Assembly (NCBI GenBank): GCA_003219355.1
Contig: QHOQ01000096.1
Coordinates: forward strand, 1 to 25,076
Source of the DNA: Verrucomicrobiota bacterium
Lineage (GTDB): Bacteria; Verrucomicrobiota; Verrucomicrobiia; Chthoniobacterales; UBA10450
DNA length: 25,076 bases
Reading direction: 5' to 3'
Part shown: positions 8,429 to 15,488 of the stretch, piece after piece
Numbering within the stretch: position 1 is the first letter of the stretch
Layout: every line of letters begins with the position of its first letter
Made by a program: the position numbers and the translations under genes
The notes under the pieces: generated by a model
Databases searched by the model: none
Told to the model about the DNA's origin: nothing
Seen by the model: the letters and a program-made list of their open reading frames with translations, nothing else

Positions 8429-9406
8429 TTATTCTTGTTCCTCGGGCGATTGCGGGGTTGCGCTTGGTTCGGTCGTAGAGCTGCCTTCAGTTCGATGATG
8501 ACGAGAAGATTTCTTGCCTTCGGTTGAACCAGTTGTGGTTTCCGATGGTCTTTCTCCAGTCTCGCTCGGAGACGCTGTCTCAGTCTGGCCGGGTGCAGCG
8601 GGCGGTGTCACGCTGGCTCTGGTTCTGCCTCTGGTCGCTCCGGGTGACGTTGGTGCCGCAGTTGCGCCTGGTGAAGCAGTTCTCTCCGCACCTGCGCCCG
8701 GTGAAGCAGTCGCTCCAGGGGAAGCAGCTCCCGTCGGGGAATAGGTCGCACGAGGCGAGGTGGTTCCTCTTGGGGAAGCGGCTCCCCTCGGAGAGGAGGT
8801 CGCACGAGGCGAAGCCGTTGCTCTTGGTGACGCAGTTCCCGTGGGAGGGGACGTCGCGGCCGGTGAAGCCGGGGCTGTCGGGCTCGCGGCACCCGTAGTC
8901 GCCCCGGTTGCACCAGTGGTCGTCGCAGTGCCGGAAACGCCGCCGCTTACTCCAACTCCAGCCTGAGGACTGACACCGTAATAAGAGTAGATGTTGTTAA
9001 TGTAACCAGTGGTCCCGTACTCATCGATGCGCGCATAATCGAACTCAGGTGCGTTATAAATCCTGTCCCGCTCAACGCGAACCATTAAAATGCTTGGATC
9101 GGATGAGGGAGAATAAACCGTCCATGGAACGGCAACGGTTTTTGCTTGCCCAGTGGCACGAGTGCCACCGCCGCCGGCAGAGAGAACCGTGTAAGCCATG
9201 CACCCTGTATTGCGGTCGAGCACAACGTCCTTAATTACGCCGATGTCTTCGCCTTGCGATGCCTTGACCTTTGTGCCGATCAGCTTGCTGGTTTGAACAT
9301 AGGCGCCGCCGCCGGTGCTGGTTGTAGTCTGGGTTTGGGCGAACACGGGAGTGGCGGCCACACCCAGGATGGCAAACGCTGTTCCGAATAAGAGTGATAT
9401 TTTCAT
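8429..9406 (-). CDS. Exported PRC-barrel protein with low-complexity tail
   Basis: A 325-residue protein with a clear signal peptide (hydrophobic residues 4-20, likely cleavage after VFA at 23). Residues about 38-120 form a PRC-barrel-like fold: SKLIGTKVKASQGEDIGVIKDVVLD followed by a conserved VAVPW segment, where such proteins often bind partners or sense surface conditions. From about residue 155 the chain is almost only Ala, Ser, Thr, Pro, Gly and Arg, including eight six-residue units of the form xxSPxx at 191-238. It ends in a charged, His/Arg- and Glu-containing stretch. The tail looks disordered and could span or bind the cell envelope. The divergent neighbour is a YkuD transpeptidase, which also points to the envelope. 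No Shine-Dalgarno motif precedes the ATG. Confidence 0.8.
   Translation of the reverse strand: MKISLLFGTAFAILGVAATPVFAQTQTTTSTGGGAYVQTSKLIGTKVKASQGEDIGVIKDVVLDRNTGCMAYTVLSAGGGGTRATGQAKTVAVPWTVYSPSSDPSILMVRVERDRIYNAPEFDYARIDEYGTTGYINNIYSYYGVSPQAGVGVSGGVSGTATTTGATGATTGAASPTAPASPAATSPPTGTASPRATASPRATSSPRGAASPRGTTSPRATYSPTGAASPGATASPGAGAERTASPGATAAPTSPGATRGRTRASVTPPAAPGQTETASPSETGERPSETTTGSTEGKKSSRHHRTEGSSTTEPSATPQSPEEQE
8693..8836 (-). repeat. 18-bp coding minisatellite, 8 units
   Basis: Eight adjacent 18-base units encode the six-residue repeats TASPRA, TSSPRG, AASPRG, TTSPRA, TYSPTG, AASPGA and variants in the tail of the PRC-barrel protein. The units have diverged at the base level. Copy number could vary by slippage or recombination without breaking the frame. 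The low complexity leaves several other frames open here, which should not be read as genes. Confidence 0.75.
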
Positions 9407-9428
9407 ATGAGAATAAACCGAAACGTTG

Positions 9429-9452
9429 AGCGCTCAGATCATCTGCAGCGCT
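9429..9452. promoter_or_regulatory. Inverted repeat upstream of the PRC-barrel gene
   Basis: CAGAT and ATCTG flank a single C, and each side is bordered by AGCGCT (9429-9434 and 9447-9452), the right one displaced by one base. A TATAGA (minus strand, 9453-9458) could be a -10 element placing the transcription start at the edge of the repeat, but no good -35 is seen. Candidate operator or 5'-leader hairpin. Confidence 0.35.
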
Positions 9453-9547
9453 TCTATACAAGTATCGCCGTGTGTCGGGCCTTCGGATGTAGAATTGAAG
9501 CACGAAAAGCAGTTGCGCTGGACCAACTCAGCTCGCAGTAGTCTGAA

Positions 9548-10333
9548 ATGCCTGTGTCGATCTTTCACTGTTCATTGATCTGCTCCCTGATGTTGCTCGC
9601 GAGTAATGCGCATGCCGACGGCGTTCCGGACGATTGCACGCAGCTCATCCTAGGGATCGCGCCAACCTGGAATTCATTGCGCGGCGAGTTACGATTATTT
9701 GAGCGCTTGCGCGGTGGCGATTGGTCGCCCGTGGCTGGATCTTTCCCGGTATTGTTTGGAAAAAATGGCGTCGCGTGGGGAACGGGGCTAGCTGGGCAGA
9801 ATGAGCAGGGACTTCGAAAGAAAGAACGCGATGGACGAGCACCTGCGGGAGTTTTCGAGATCGGCGAAGTTTTTGGTTACGATTCGCATTTGCCTCCCGG
9901 GGGCGATTACCCGTATCACCAAGTAACGGAAGCGGACGTATGGAGCGATGACCCCCGATCGGCAAATTACAATCGGCATATCGTAATTGATCCAAAGCGT
10001 CCTCCGGATAATTACACGCACGAAAAAATGCGCTCGGGCGATTTTGCCTATCACTGGCTCGTTGAAATCCGGCACAATTCGGATCCACCGGTTCCTGGCG
10101 CTGGCAGCGCAATTTTTTTTCATATTCGGCGCGGTGTGAATCGGCCCACGACTGGTTGCACGACGATGGCGGAAGCAAACCTGGTAAAGGTGGTAACGTG
10201 GCTGAGGGCAAAGCGGCGTCCTTGTTACGCATTGTTACCTGCCAAGGAATACGATAAAAAATGGCGTCCTTGGAACCTGCCGTCGCCGGAAAAATTGGAG
10301 GCGGGCGCAGTTAGGTCGACCCAGATTCATTGA
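9548..10333 (+). CDS. Exported YkuD-fold L,D-transpeptidase
   Basis: A 261-residue protein with a signal peptide (hydrophobic residues 5-19, likely cleavage after NAHA at 23). The YkuD catalytic signature is FHIRRG then TTGC, giving His192 and nucleophile Cys204. Such enzymes form 3-3 cross-links in peptidoglycan or attach proteins to it, acting in the periplasm. The preceding APAGVFEIGEVFGYD and NRHIVID segments are also typical of the larger YkuD group that ends in a short helical tail. No peptidoglycan-binding domain is visible. It is divergent from the PRC-barrel gene across 141 bases. Actual transpeptidation, rather than hydrolysis or a non-murein role, is inferred from the intact motif. 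Confidence 0.85.
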   Translation: MPVSIFHCSLICSLMLLASNAHADGVPDDCTQLILGIAPTWNSLRGELRLFERLRGGDWSPVAGSFPVLFGKNGVAWGTGLAGQNEQGLRKKERDGRAPAGVFEIGEVFGYDSHLPPGGDYPYHQVTEADVWSDDPRSANYNRHIVIDPKRPPDNYTHEKMRSGDFAYHWLVEIRHNSDPPVPGAGSAIFFHIRRGVNRPTTGCTTMAEANLVKVVTWLRAKRRPCYALLPAKEYDKKWRPWNLPSPEKLEAGAVRSTQIH

Positions 10334-10379
10334 TTCCTTTCGTTGTTAAGATAGGTTCTCGTTAACTTAACTGTTTCTT

Positions 10380-10619
10380 ATGCGAAGACGTCCCAACCCC
10401 GATTCGGAAGCGAACATCCGCCGTATTGACACAAAATCGCGCGCGAAGAAGCAGACGCACGGTTTTCAGGTCCATTTTCTTCGCGGAACCAAAGTAGTAA
10501 CGAAGATGTTTAGCGACAGCATCTATGGGGGGAAGAAGGCGGCGAGGCGTGCGGCGCGCGAGTTCCGGCGCGCAGCGATGCGCCGCCTGCCTAAGCGCAA
10601 ATTTGTGGGCTTCAGATAA
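10380..10619 (+). CDS. Small AP2-like DNA-binding domain protein
   Basis: A 79-residue, very basic protein. Residues about 26-68 (THGFQVHFLRGTKVV, then MFSDSIYGGKKAARRAAREFRRA) fit the short bacterial AP2/ERF-like pattern: three strands, an F-SD--YGGK turn and an amphipathic helix. Plant AP2 domains bind DNA, and bacterial ones are known from homing endonucleases and integrases. Here the domain stands alone, with no nuclease attached. An imperfect inverted repeat (GTTAAG 10345-10350 with CTTAAC 10366-10371) lies just upstream, a possible self-regulation site. It is convergent with the rsmA-Nudix gene, whose stop is 10 bases away. The function is not known; DNA binding is likely from composition and fold. 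Confidence 0.75.
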   Translation: MRRRPNPDSEANIRRIDTKSRAKKQTHGFQVHFLRGTKVVTKMFSDSIYGGKKAARRAAREFRRAAMRRLPKRKFVGFR

Positions 10620-10627
10620 GGTTAAAC

Positions 10628-10647
10628 GCTTATCTTCGGCGATAAGC
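10628..10647. terminator. Hairpin at the AP2-like / rsmA convergence
   Basis: GCTTATC (10628-10634) and GATAAGC (10641-10647) form a seven-pair stem with a six-base TTCGGC loop. It overlaps the rsmA-Nudix stop codon and follows the AP2-like stop by nine bases. It lacks a T run, so strength is uncertain, but the position between convergent genes supports a terminator. Confidence 0.4.
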
Positions 10648-11961
10648 TTGCCAGCATTGCAGGAATCCAGGCGCGAAATCCTCTGGTCGTTTCGCGGCCC
10701 AGCCATCCACGGTCGCCGTGGCGACAAAAGCACCGCTCTCGAGTTCACTGCGGTTTGGCTTAATATTGCCGTGCAATTGTCCTCGATAGAGCCAGATAAA
10801 CTCCCGGTCGGTCTGCGGCGAGGCGGAAATCTTGAGAAGCTTTTCAAGCGGAACATTTATGCCTAGTTCTTCCTCCAACTCGCGTTTCGCCGCTTCGTCG
10901 TAATTTTCCGCATCGCTGACGTGACCGGCCGCGCTCGAGTCCCACAGAAGCGGATATCGATCTTTCCAGCGAGACCGTTGTTGAAGATAAAGGTCGGCTG
11001 CCTCGTTGAAAATAAAGATATGGACAGCGCGATGATACAAGTTATCCCCATGCACTTCGGAGCGGCCTGCATAGCGTAAAACTCGATCCATTTTATCGAC
11101 CACTGGGAACTGTTCCTCCTTGATCGCGTGAGTCTCGGGGCGAATGGCCGGTGCGATGTAATTTGCCAAGCCAATCCACTGAACCAGCGACAACTCTTCT
11201 GCTCTGGCCTTGGGATTGAAACCCAGATTGGAGGAGACATCCCTCCAATCTGCGACGTAGGCGCGTAGCAATTTCTGCAACTGCTTTCTTCTTTGAGAAA
11301 AGCCACATCGAATCAGCTTCATTAGCAACTCATCATCGCGTTCGGGTAACTCGCGGGCGTCGCGCGGCATGATTCGCACGAGTGCAGAATCGACATCAGG
11401 CCGTGGGAAAAAAACATTTGCTGGAATCGCGCGCAAATATTCGACGCGATGATGTAATTGCACGTGCAAGGTAAGCGCTCCGTAATTACGCGTGGACGGT
11501 AAAGCTGAAAGCCGTAACGCCATCTCTTTTTGTAACATTAACAACCACAATGAGATCGGACTGGGATATTTCAAAAACTTCAGGAGCAATTGACTTGAAA
11601 TGTTGTATGGAAGATTGGCAAGCAATTTCACGGCGCGCTGCGAAAAAAGAACGTGAGCATCGAAATCAAGTGCATCTGTGTTCAGCACTTCAAGTTGTGG
11701 ATGAGCGAGGCGTTCGCGCAAAAAATTAGCGAGCCGTGTGTCTTTTTCGATCGCGAAGACACGTGCACCTCTCTCAAGCGCCAGCTTCGTCAGAGCGCCC
11801 AGTCCAGGCCCGATCTCCACCACGTAATCGTCCGAGGTTATCTTAGCTTGGTCGACAATCCATCGAGCGAGATTTTGATCGTGTAGGAAATTTTGCCCGA
11901 GAGTCTTGACCGGCGAAACGTGTATCTCTTGAAGCGTCGTTCGTAAATCCGAAAGCTTCAT
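10630..11961 (-). CDS. rsmA: RsmA (KsgA) 16S rRNA dimethyltransferase fused to Nudix hydrolase
   Basis: A 443-residue two-domain protein. Residues 1-270 are a complete RsmA, which dimethylates two adjacent adenines near the 3' end of 16S rRNA using S-adenosylmethionine: GQNFL at 22-26, EIGPGLG at 49-55, NLPYN at 116-120 and FFPRPDVDS at 184-192. Residues 280-443 are a Nudix domain with a perfect box at 346-368: Gly346, Glu352, then REL-EE-G-I at 360-368. The VVDKMDRV and HRAVHIFIFN segments are like YfcD or isopentenyl-diphosphate isomerase relatives. There is no stop or frameshift between the domains. The Nudix substrate is unknown. ATG 11961 directly gives the usual RsmA start. The upstream gene on the same strand (DUF697) is 139 bases away. 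Confidence 0.93.
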   Translation of the reverse strand: MKLSDLRTTLQEIHVSPVKTLGQNFLHDQNLARWIVDQAKITSDDYVVEIGPGLGALTKLALERGARVFAIEKDTRLANFLRERLAHPQLEVLNTDALDFDAHVLFSQRAVKLLANLPYNISSQLLLKFLKYPSPISLWLLMLQKEMALRLSALPSTRNYGALTLHVQLHHRVEYLRAIPANVFFPRPDVDSALVRIMPRDARELPERDDELLMKLIRCGFSQRRKQLQKLLRAYVADWRDVSSNLGFNPKARAEELSLVQWIGLANYIAPAIRPETHAIKEEQFPVVDKMDRVLRYAGRSEVHGDNLYHRAVHIFIFNEAADLYLQQRSRWKDRYPLLWDSSAAGHVSDAENYDEAAKRELEEELGINVPLEKLLKISASPQTDREFIWLYRGQLHGNIKPNRSELESGAFVATATVDGWAAKRPEDFAPGFLQCWQAYRRR

Positions 11962-12006
11962 ACAAGCATCGACACGCGTCTCAACCGTCCAATGAACGTG
12001 ATGTGT

Positions 12007-12070
12007 TTGTTCACAAAATATTCTGAACGAAACGCTTTCGATAGAGGATTTTATTCACAAGTTATTCAAC
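12007..12070 (+). promoter_or_regulatory. DnaA-box-like motifs upstream of rsmA-Nudix
   Basis: TTATTCACA at 12051-12059 exactly fits the DnaA box consensus TTATNCACA. TTGTTCACA at 12007-12015 differs by one base and TTATTCAAC at 12062-12070 by two. They lie in the AT-rich gap between rsmA and the DUF697 gene. This could be chance, a DnaA-regulated promoter, or a minor DnaA-binding cluster; dnaA is not in the window. Confidence 0.3.
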
Positions 12071-12100
12071 AACTTCCTCAACAATCACGGAGACGAGAGA

Positions 12101-13282
12101 TTAGCCTCTTTTAGCGTTGGCCCTATCACTAGCCGGCAGAGCTGGACGCGCGCGAGTTTTGCGACCCGCGCGATAGATTCTCCGCGCATCTCTCAAGGAA
12201 ACGCCTTCGATAAAAAATACGCTTGCGGCCCGGCCAATCGCATAAGTGCCTGTTCCTGCCATTAGTCCGCAGACGACATTTCCCCACCCGGGAAGGAATT
12301 TCAGGATCACGCGGGTGCCTTCTCGTAGAAGCATCGCCGCGCCAACATTCGCACCGAGCGCCCCCACAAATTCTGCAGCCGCGCGCAGGCTCAACTCACG
12401 ACCGCTCACATGCATAATTCCAGCGACCATTGTCAGCTGTAAGCTGGTCAGAATCGGCAAATCGGCCAGCGGGATCGGTTGAGCGCCGATCGCTGCAGAA
12501 ACAGCGGTCGCAGATTTTATCAAAAGCTTCGCCACTTCGTACTGCGCCTCGCGATTTCTCGATATCCTGATTATTTCCATCCGCGTCTCATTCGGCAATT
12601 CGCAGGCCAGGGTCGACATGAGGCGTTGCGATTCCGGAGGGATCAGCGCAAGTGTCCGGTCATCACCGGCAGGAATTAATCTTAGCGTCTCCAAAAAGGC
12701 TGCGCGCCCTGCAAGATTTGATCGAACTGCGTATCCCTGACGCGATACGGTTAGTTCGCTGTGATCGCACGCACCGGCCATTTCCACAGACGGCATAATG
12801 ATTTCAATTATCTTGGCGTCGGTTTCCAGCTGTTTATTCCAGGCAAGATACCTGTCTAAATCAGCGAGATCGCGTTGCTCCTGTTCCCGCCCGGTCTGGT
12901 CGCCGCTGAGGAAAAAAATGATATCGGCAGGGCAATATTTGAGTTCGTCCTGGATCTGGATGGCAGCTGAATCATCAGCACCGCGCGCGTCGAGGACCGA
13001 GATCTTTCCTCGTTCGGCAAAGCTGATATCGAACCAGCGGTAAAAAGGTACGGCGGCATCATCCGCCTCGGTGGAGTCCGTCTGACCGAAAAGTGCATCG
13101 ATAATTTCCCTTGCCGATATTTTAGCTGAACCGGAAAAAAGAAAACGCGGTGGGCGCTGCTGGAGAAATAATTGCTTGAGCGGCGTAAGCTCGCCGAGAA
13201 CGGCTTTTTGAATTCTGGAAGGCAATTTGCCTGCAAGACGTTCGAGCCGCTCGACAACTTGCAGGAGCGATGGCGGATTCAC
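12101..13282 (-). CDS. DUF697 protein with degenerate GTPase-like N-terminal domain
   Basis: A 393-residue protein. The C-terminal half (about 240-365) matches DUF697, a membrane-associated helical domain with ADLPILTSLQLTMVAGI and LPGWGNVVCGLMAGTGTYAIG. Members usually follow a GTPase. Residues about 45-220 look like a small GTPase fold, but the P-loop is decayed: SGSAKISARE sits where GxxxxGKS should be. DARG (98-101) survives as the DxxG motif, and no NKxD is visible. It may bind partners without hydrolysing GTP. The start is uncertain: GTG 13282 is the first usual codon, but the frame stays open upstream to a TGA at 13397-13399 and has coding-like composition, with only an ATT (13391-13393) before it. 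No Shine-Dalgarno motif is present. The function is unknown. Confidence 0.75.
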   Translation of the reverse strand: MNPPSLLQVVERLERLAGKLPSRIQKAVLGELTPLKQLFLQQRPPRFLFSGSAKISAREIIDALFGQTDSTEADDAAVPFYRWFDISFAERGKISVLDARGADDSAAIQIQDELKYCPADIIFFLSGDQTGREQEQRDLADLDRYLAWNKQLETDAKIIEIIMPSVEMAGACDHSELTVSRQGYAVRSNLAGRAAFLETLRLIPAGDDRTLALIPPESQRLMSTLACELPNETRMEIIRISRNREAQYEVAKLLIKSATAVSAAIGAQPIPLADLPILTSLQLTMVAGIMHVSGRELSLRAAAEFVGALGANVGAAMLLREGTRVILKFLPGWGNVVCGLMAGTGTYAIGRAASVFFIEGVSLRDARRIYRAGRKTRARPALPASDRANAKRG

Positions 13283-13390
13283 AGGTGGAGCAGCCTTTGG
13301 ACTTTCGGCCTTAGCAGCGCGTGATACTTCAGCGGCGGAAAATACATTGTCGAATGCAAATGTTCCGCCATATAGAGATTCGCGCCTTTC

Positions 13391-13418
13391 AATCCTTCAT
13401 CCGAAATCTAAAATCTTC
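13391..13418. repeat. Degenerate tandem heptamer array (consensus AATCYNA)
   Basis: Four consecutive 7-base units share ATC at positions 2-4 (for example AATCCTT and CATCCGA). The array ends 11 bases before the transketolase ATG, in the divergent gap with the DUF697 gene. Same style as the arrays at 192-219 and 19644-19671. Confidence 0.5.
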
Positions 13419-13429
13419 CTTTCTTTTCC

Positions 13430-15424
13430 ATGAGTCTAAATATCAAAATTCTCTCTCAGGCGGCAAACGAAGCACGCGGTTTGTGTATGGACGCCGTGCA
13501 GGCTTCGAAATCTGGTCACCTCGGGCTTCCGCTTGGCTGCGCCGAGATGGGTGCCGTGCTTTATGGGTATGCTTTAAAATATAATCCGGACAAGCCGCGC
13601 TGGATCAATCGCGATTACTTCGTCCTCTCAGGCGGGCACGGTAGCATGTTTTTGTACGCCTGGCTGCACATGAGCGGCTATGATTTACCGATGTCGGAAA
13701 TCAAGCGTTTCCGGCAACTGCATTCTAAAACGCCGGGGCACCCTGAATTCGGCCACACGCCCGGGGTAGAATGCACCACGGGACCTCTTGGGCAGGGAGT
13801 CGGGAATGCAGTCGGCATTGCGGCGGCCTCGAAAATGGCGGCGGCGCGCTTCAACACGAACGAGCACACGATTTTTAATCATCACGTCTTCTGTTTGTGC
13901 AGTGACGGCGATATGCAGGAAGGCGTTGCTTCCGAGGCATGTGCGCTCGCTGGTCATTGGGGCCTCGATAACTTGATCCTGATTTACGATTCCAACGGCG
14001 TTACGCTCGATGCGCCGGCGAAAGCAACCCAGAGCGAAGACACTGGCCAACGTCTTCGAGCCTACGGGTTCGACGTTCAGGAAATCGACGGTGAGGACAT
14101 GCAACAGTTTCTCGATGCATTGAACGTCGCCAAAGAGCGTGACAACGGGAAACCACAATACATCATCGCGCATACGCTCATCGGCAAGGGCGTCCCAGAA
14201 GTCGAAGGGACTTACAAAGCACATGGGGAAGCGGGCGCGAAATACGTTGATGCAGCGCGCAAAGCGCTGGGATTGCCTGAGGAACATTATTTCGTCTCGC
14301 AGGATGTGTACGATTACTTTGCCGAACACAAAAAGCAGCTGCTCGCTGATTACGAGCGCTGGGAAAAAATTTACAGCGAGTGGCGCAAGAAGAACCCCGG
14401 CCTCGCAAAAATGCTTGATGACGGGATTGAGAAAGAAGTGCCGGCCGATCTTTTATCCAAAATCCCCGCGTTTCCGTCGGACGCGAAACTGGCCACGCGA
14501 AAAGCTGGTGGCGAAGTATTGCAACCAATCGCGCAAGCAATGCCGTTGCTCACCAGCGGCAGCGCCGATCTGCATGGATCGACAATGAACTACATCAATG
14601 ACGGCGGCGATTTCACGAGCGACACGCCCGGCGGGCGCAACATCCGGTTCGGGATTCGCGAACATGGGATGTGCGCGATTTTGAACGGCATTTCGTACCA
14701 TGGACTTTTTCGCGCCTCCGGTGCGACCTTCATGGTCTTCACTGACTATTGCCGCGCCTCGATTCGGCTCGGTGCGCTCGCGCGTTTGCCGAACATTTAC
14801 ATTTTTACCCATGACTCGATCGGCGTCGGCGAAGACGGCCCAACCCATCAACCGGTGGAGACGGTGAGCTCGGTTCGTTTGATGCCCAACATCGACGTGA
14901 TTCGCCCCGCCGATCCGGAAGAAACCGCAGGCGCATTTGTCGCCGCAATGCAACGAACGGATGGGCCTACCCTCCTCGCGCTTACGCGTCAGACCGTTCC
15001 GATGTTGAGCGATATCGATCCAAAGTTGCGCCGCGAAGGAGCCGCGCGTGGCGGTTACATCGCGCAGAAGGAGAAAGGCAAACTCGATCTGATCATCATG
15101 TCATGCGGGAGCGAATTACAGCATGCGCTCGCCGCAGCGAAAGAACTCGGCAACGGTGTACGCGTAGTTTCCATGCCATGCTTCGAGCGCTTCAATCGCC
15201 AGCCACAAAAATACCGCGAAGAAGTTTTGCCTAACGAATGCCGGAAACGCGTCGCAATTGAAGCCGGGGTGACGGAAATTTGGTACCAGTACGTCGGCCT
15301 CGATGGTAAAGTAGTCGGGCTGCACGAATTTGGACTGAGCGCGCCCGGCGCTGAAGTAATGAAAGAGCGCGGTATCGACGCGCAGCACGTGATCGATGCA
15401 GCGGAATCGCTGTCGCCGCGTTGA
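13430..15424 (+). CDS. tkt: Transketolase
   Basis: A 664-residue cytosolic ThDP-dependent enzyme that moves two-carbon units between sugar phosphates in the non-oxidative pentose phosphate pathway. Motifs are SGHLGLPLG with His30, VLSGGHGS (His70), the ThDP/metal site SDGDMQEG (159-165) ending in DSN (187-189), the glutamate-containing FGIREHG, then FTDYCR, FTHDSIGVGEDGPTHQP and IRPAD. Length and motif order are those of a full transketolase rather than DXP synthase, whose cleft motifs differ. No Shine-Dalgarno motif precedes the ATG (the leader is pyrimidine-rich), but the start gives the normal family N-terminus. It is a single gene, divergent from DUF697 and convergent with dnaB. Confidence 0.97.
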   Translation: MSLNIKILSQAANEARGLCMDAVQASKSGHLGLPLGCAEMGAVLYGYALKYNPDKPRWINRDYFVLSGGHGSMFLYAWLHMSGYDLPMSEIKRFRQLHSKTPGHPEFGHTPGVECTTGPLGQGVGNAVGIAAASKMAAARFNTNEHTIFNHHVFCLCSDGDMQEGVASEACALAGHWGLDNLILIYDSNGVTLDAPAKATQSEDTGQRLRAYGFDVQEIDGEDMQQFLDALNVAKERDNGKPQYIIAHTLIGKGVPEVEGTYKAHGEAGAKYVDAARKALGLPEEHYFVSQDVYDYFAEHKKQLLADYERWEKIYSEWRKKNPGLAKMLDDGIEKEVPADLLSKIPAFPSDAKLATRKAGGEVLQPIAQAMPLLTSGSADLHGSTMNYINDGGDFTSDTPGGRNIRFGIREHGMCAILNGISYHGLFRASGATFMVFTDYCRASIRLGALARLPNIYIFTHDSIGVGEDGPTHQPVETVSSVRLMPNIDVIRPADPEETAGAFVAAMQRTDGPTLLALTRQTVPMLSDIDPKLRREGAARGGYIAQKEKGKLDLIIMSCGSELQHALAAAKELGNGVRVVSMPCFERFNRQPQKYREEVLPNECRKRVAIEAGVTEIWYQYVGLDGKVVGLHEFGLSAPGAEVMKERGIDAQHVIDAAESLSPR

Positions 15425-15441
15425 GTCGTAAGTGTTTCAAC

Positions 15442-15475
15442 CGTTCAAGCGGACGATTGGTTCGCCGTTTGAACG
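15442..15475. terminator. Bidirectional hairpin between tkt and dnaB
   Basis: An 11-pair stem (15442-15452 with 15465-15475, one G-T pair) continues, after a bulged A, into CGA/TCG around a five-base loop. It starts 17 bases after the tkt stop and lies 13 bases before the dnaB stop. There is no T run, but the long stem and the convergent placement fit a shared terminator. Confidence 0.6.
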
Positions 15476-15488
15476 CTTCGATCTCTAC

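Noticed and set aside
8514..8966. Several overlapping open frames on both strands in the PRC-barrel tail
   Set aside because: They are low-complexity shadows of the 18-base repeat coding region; none has family features or a separate promoter.
13282..13399. Short frame ending in TGA overlapping the DUF697 GTG start
   Set aside because: About 30 codons, no homology seen, and no ribosome binding site; likely chance.
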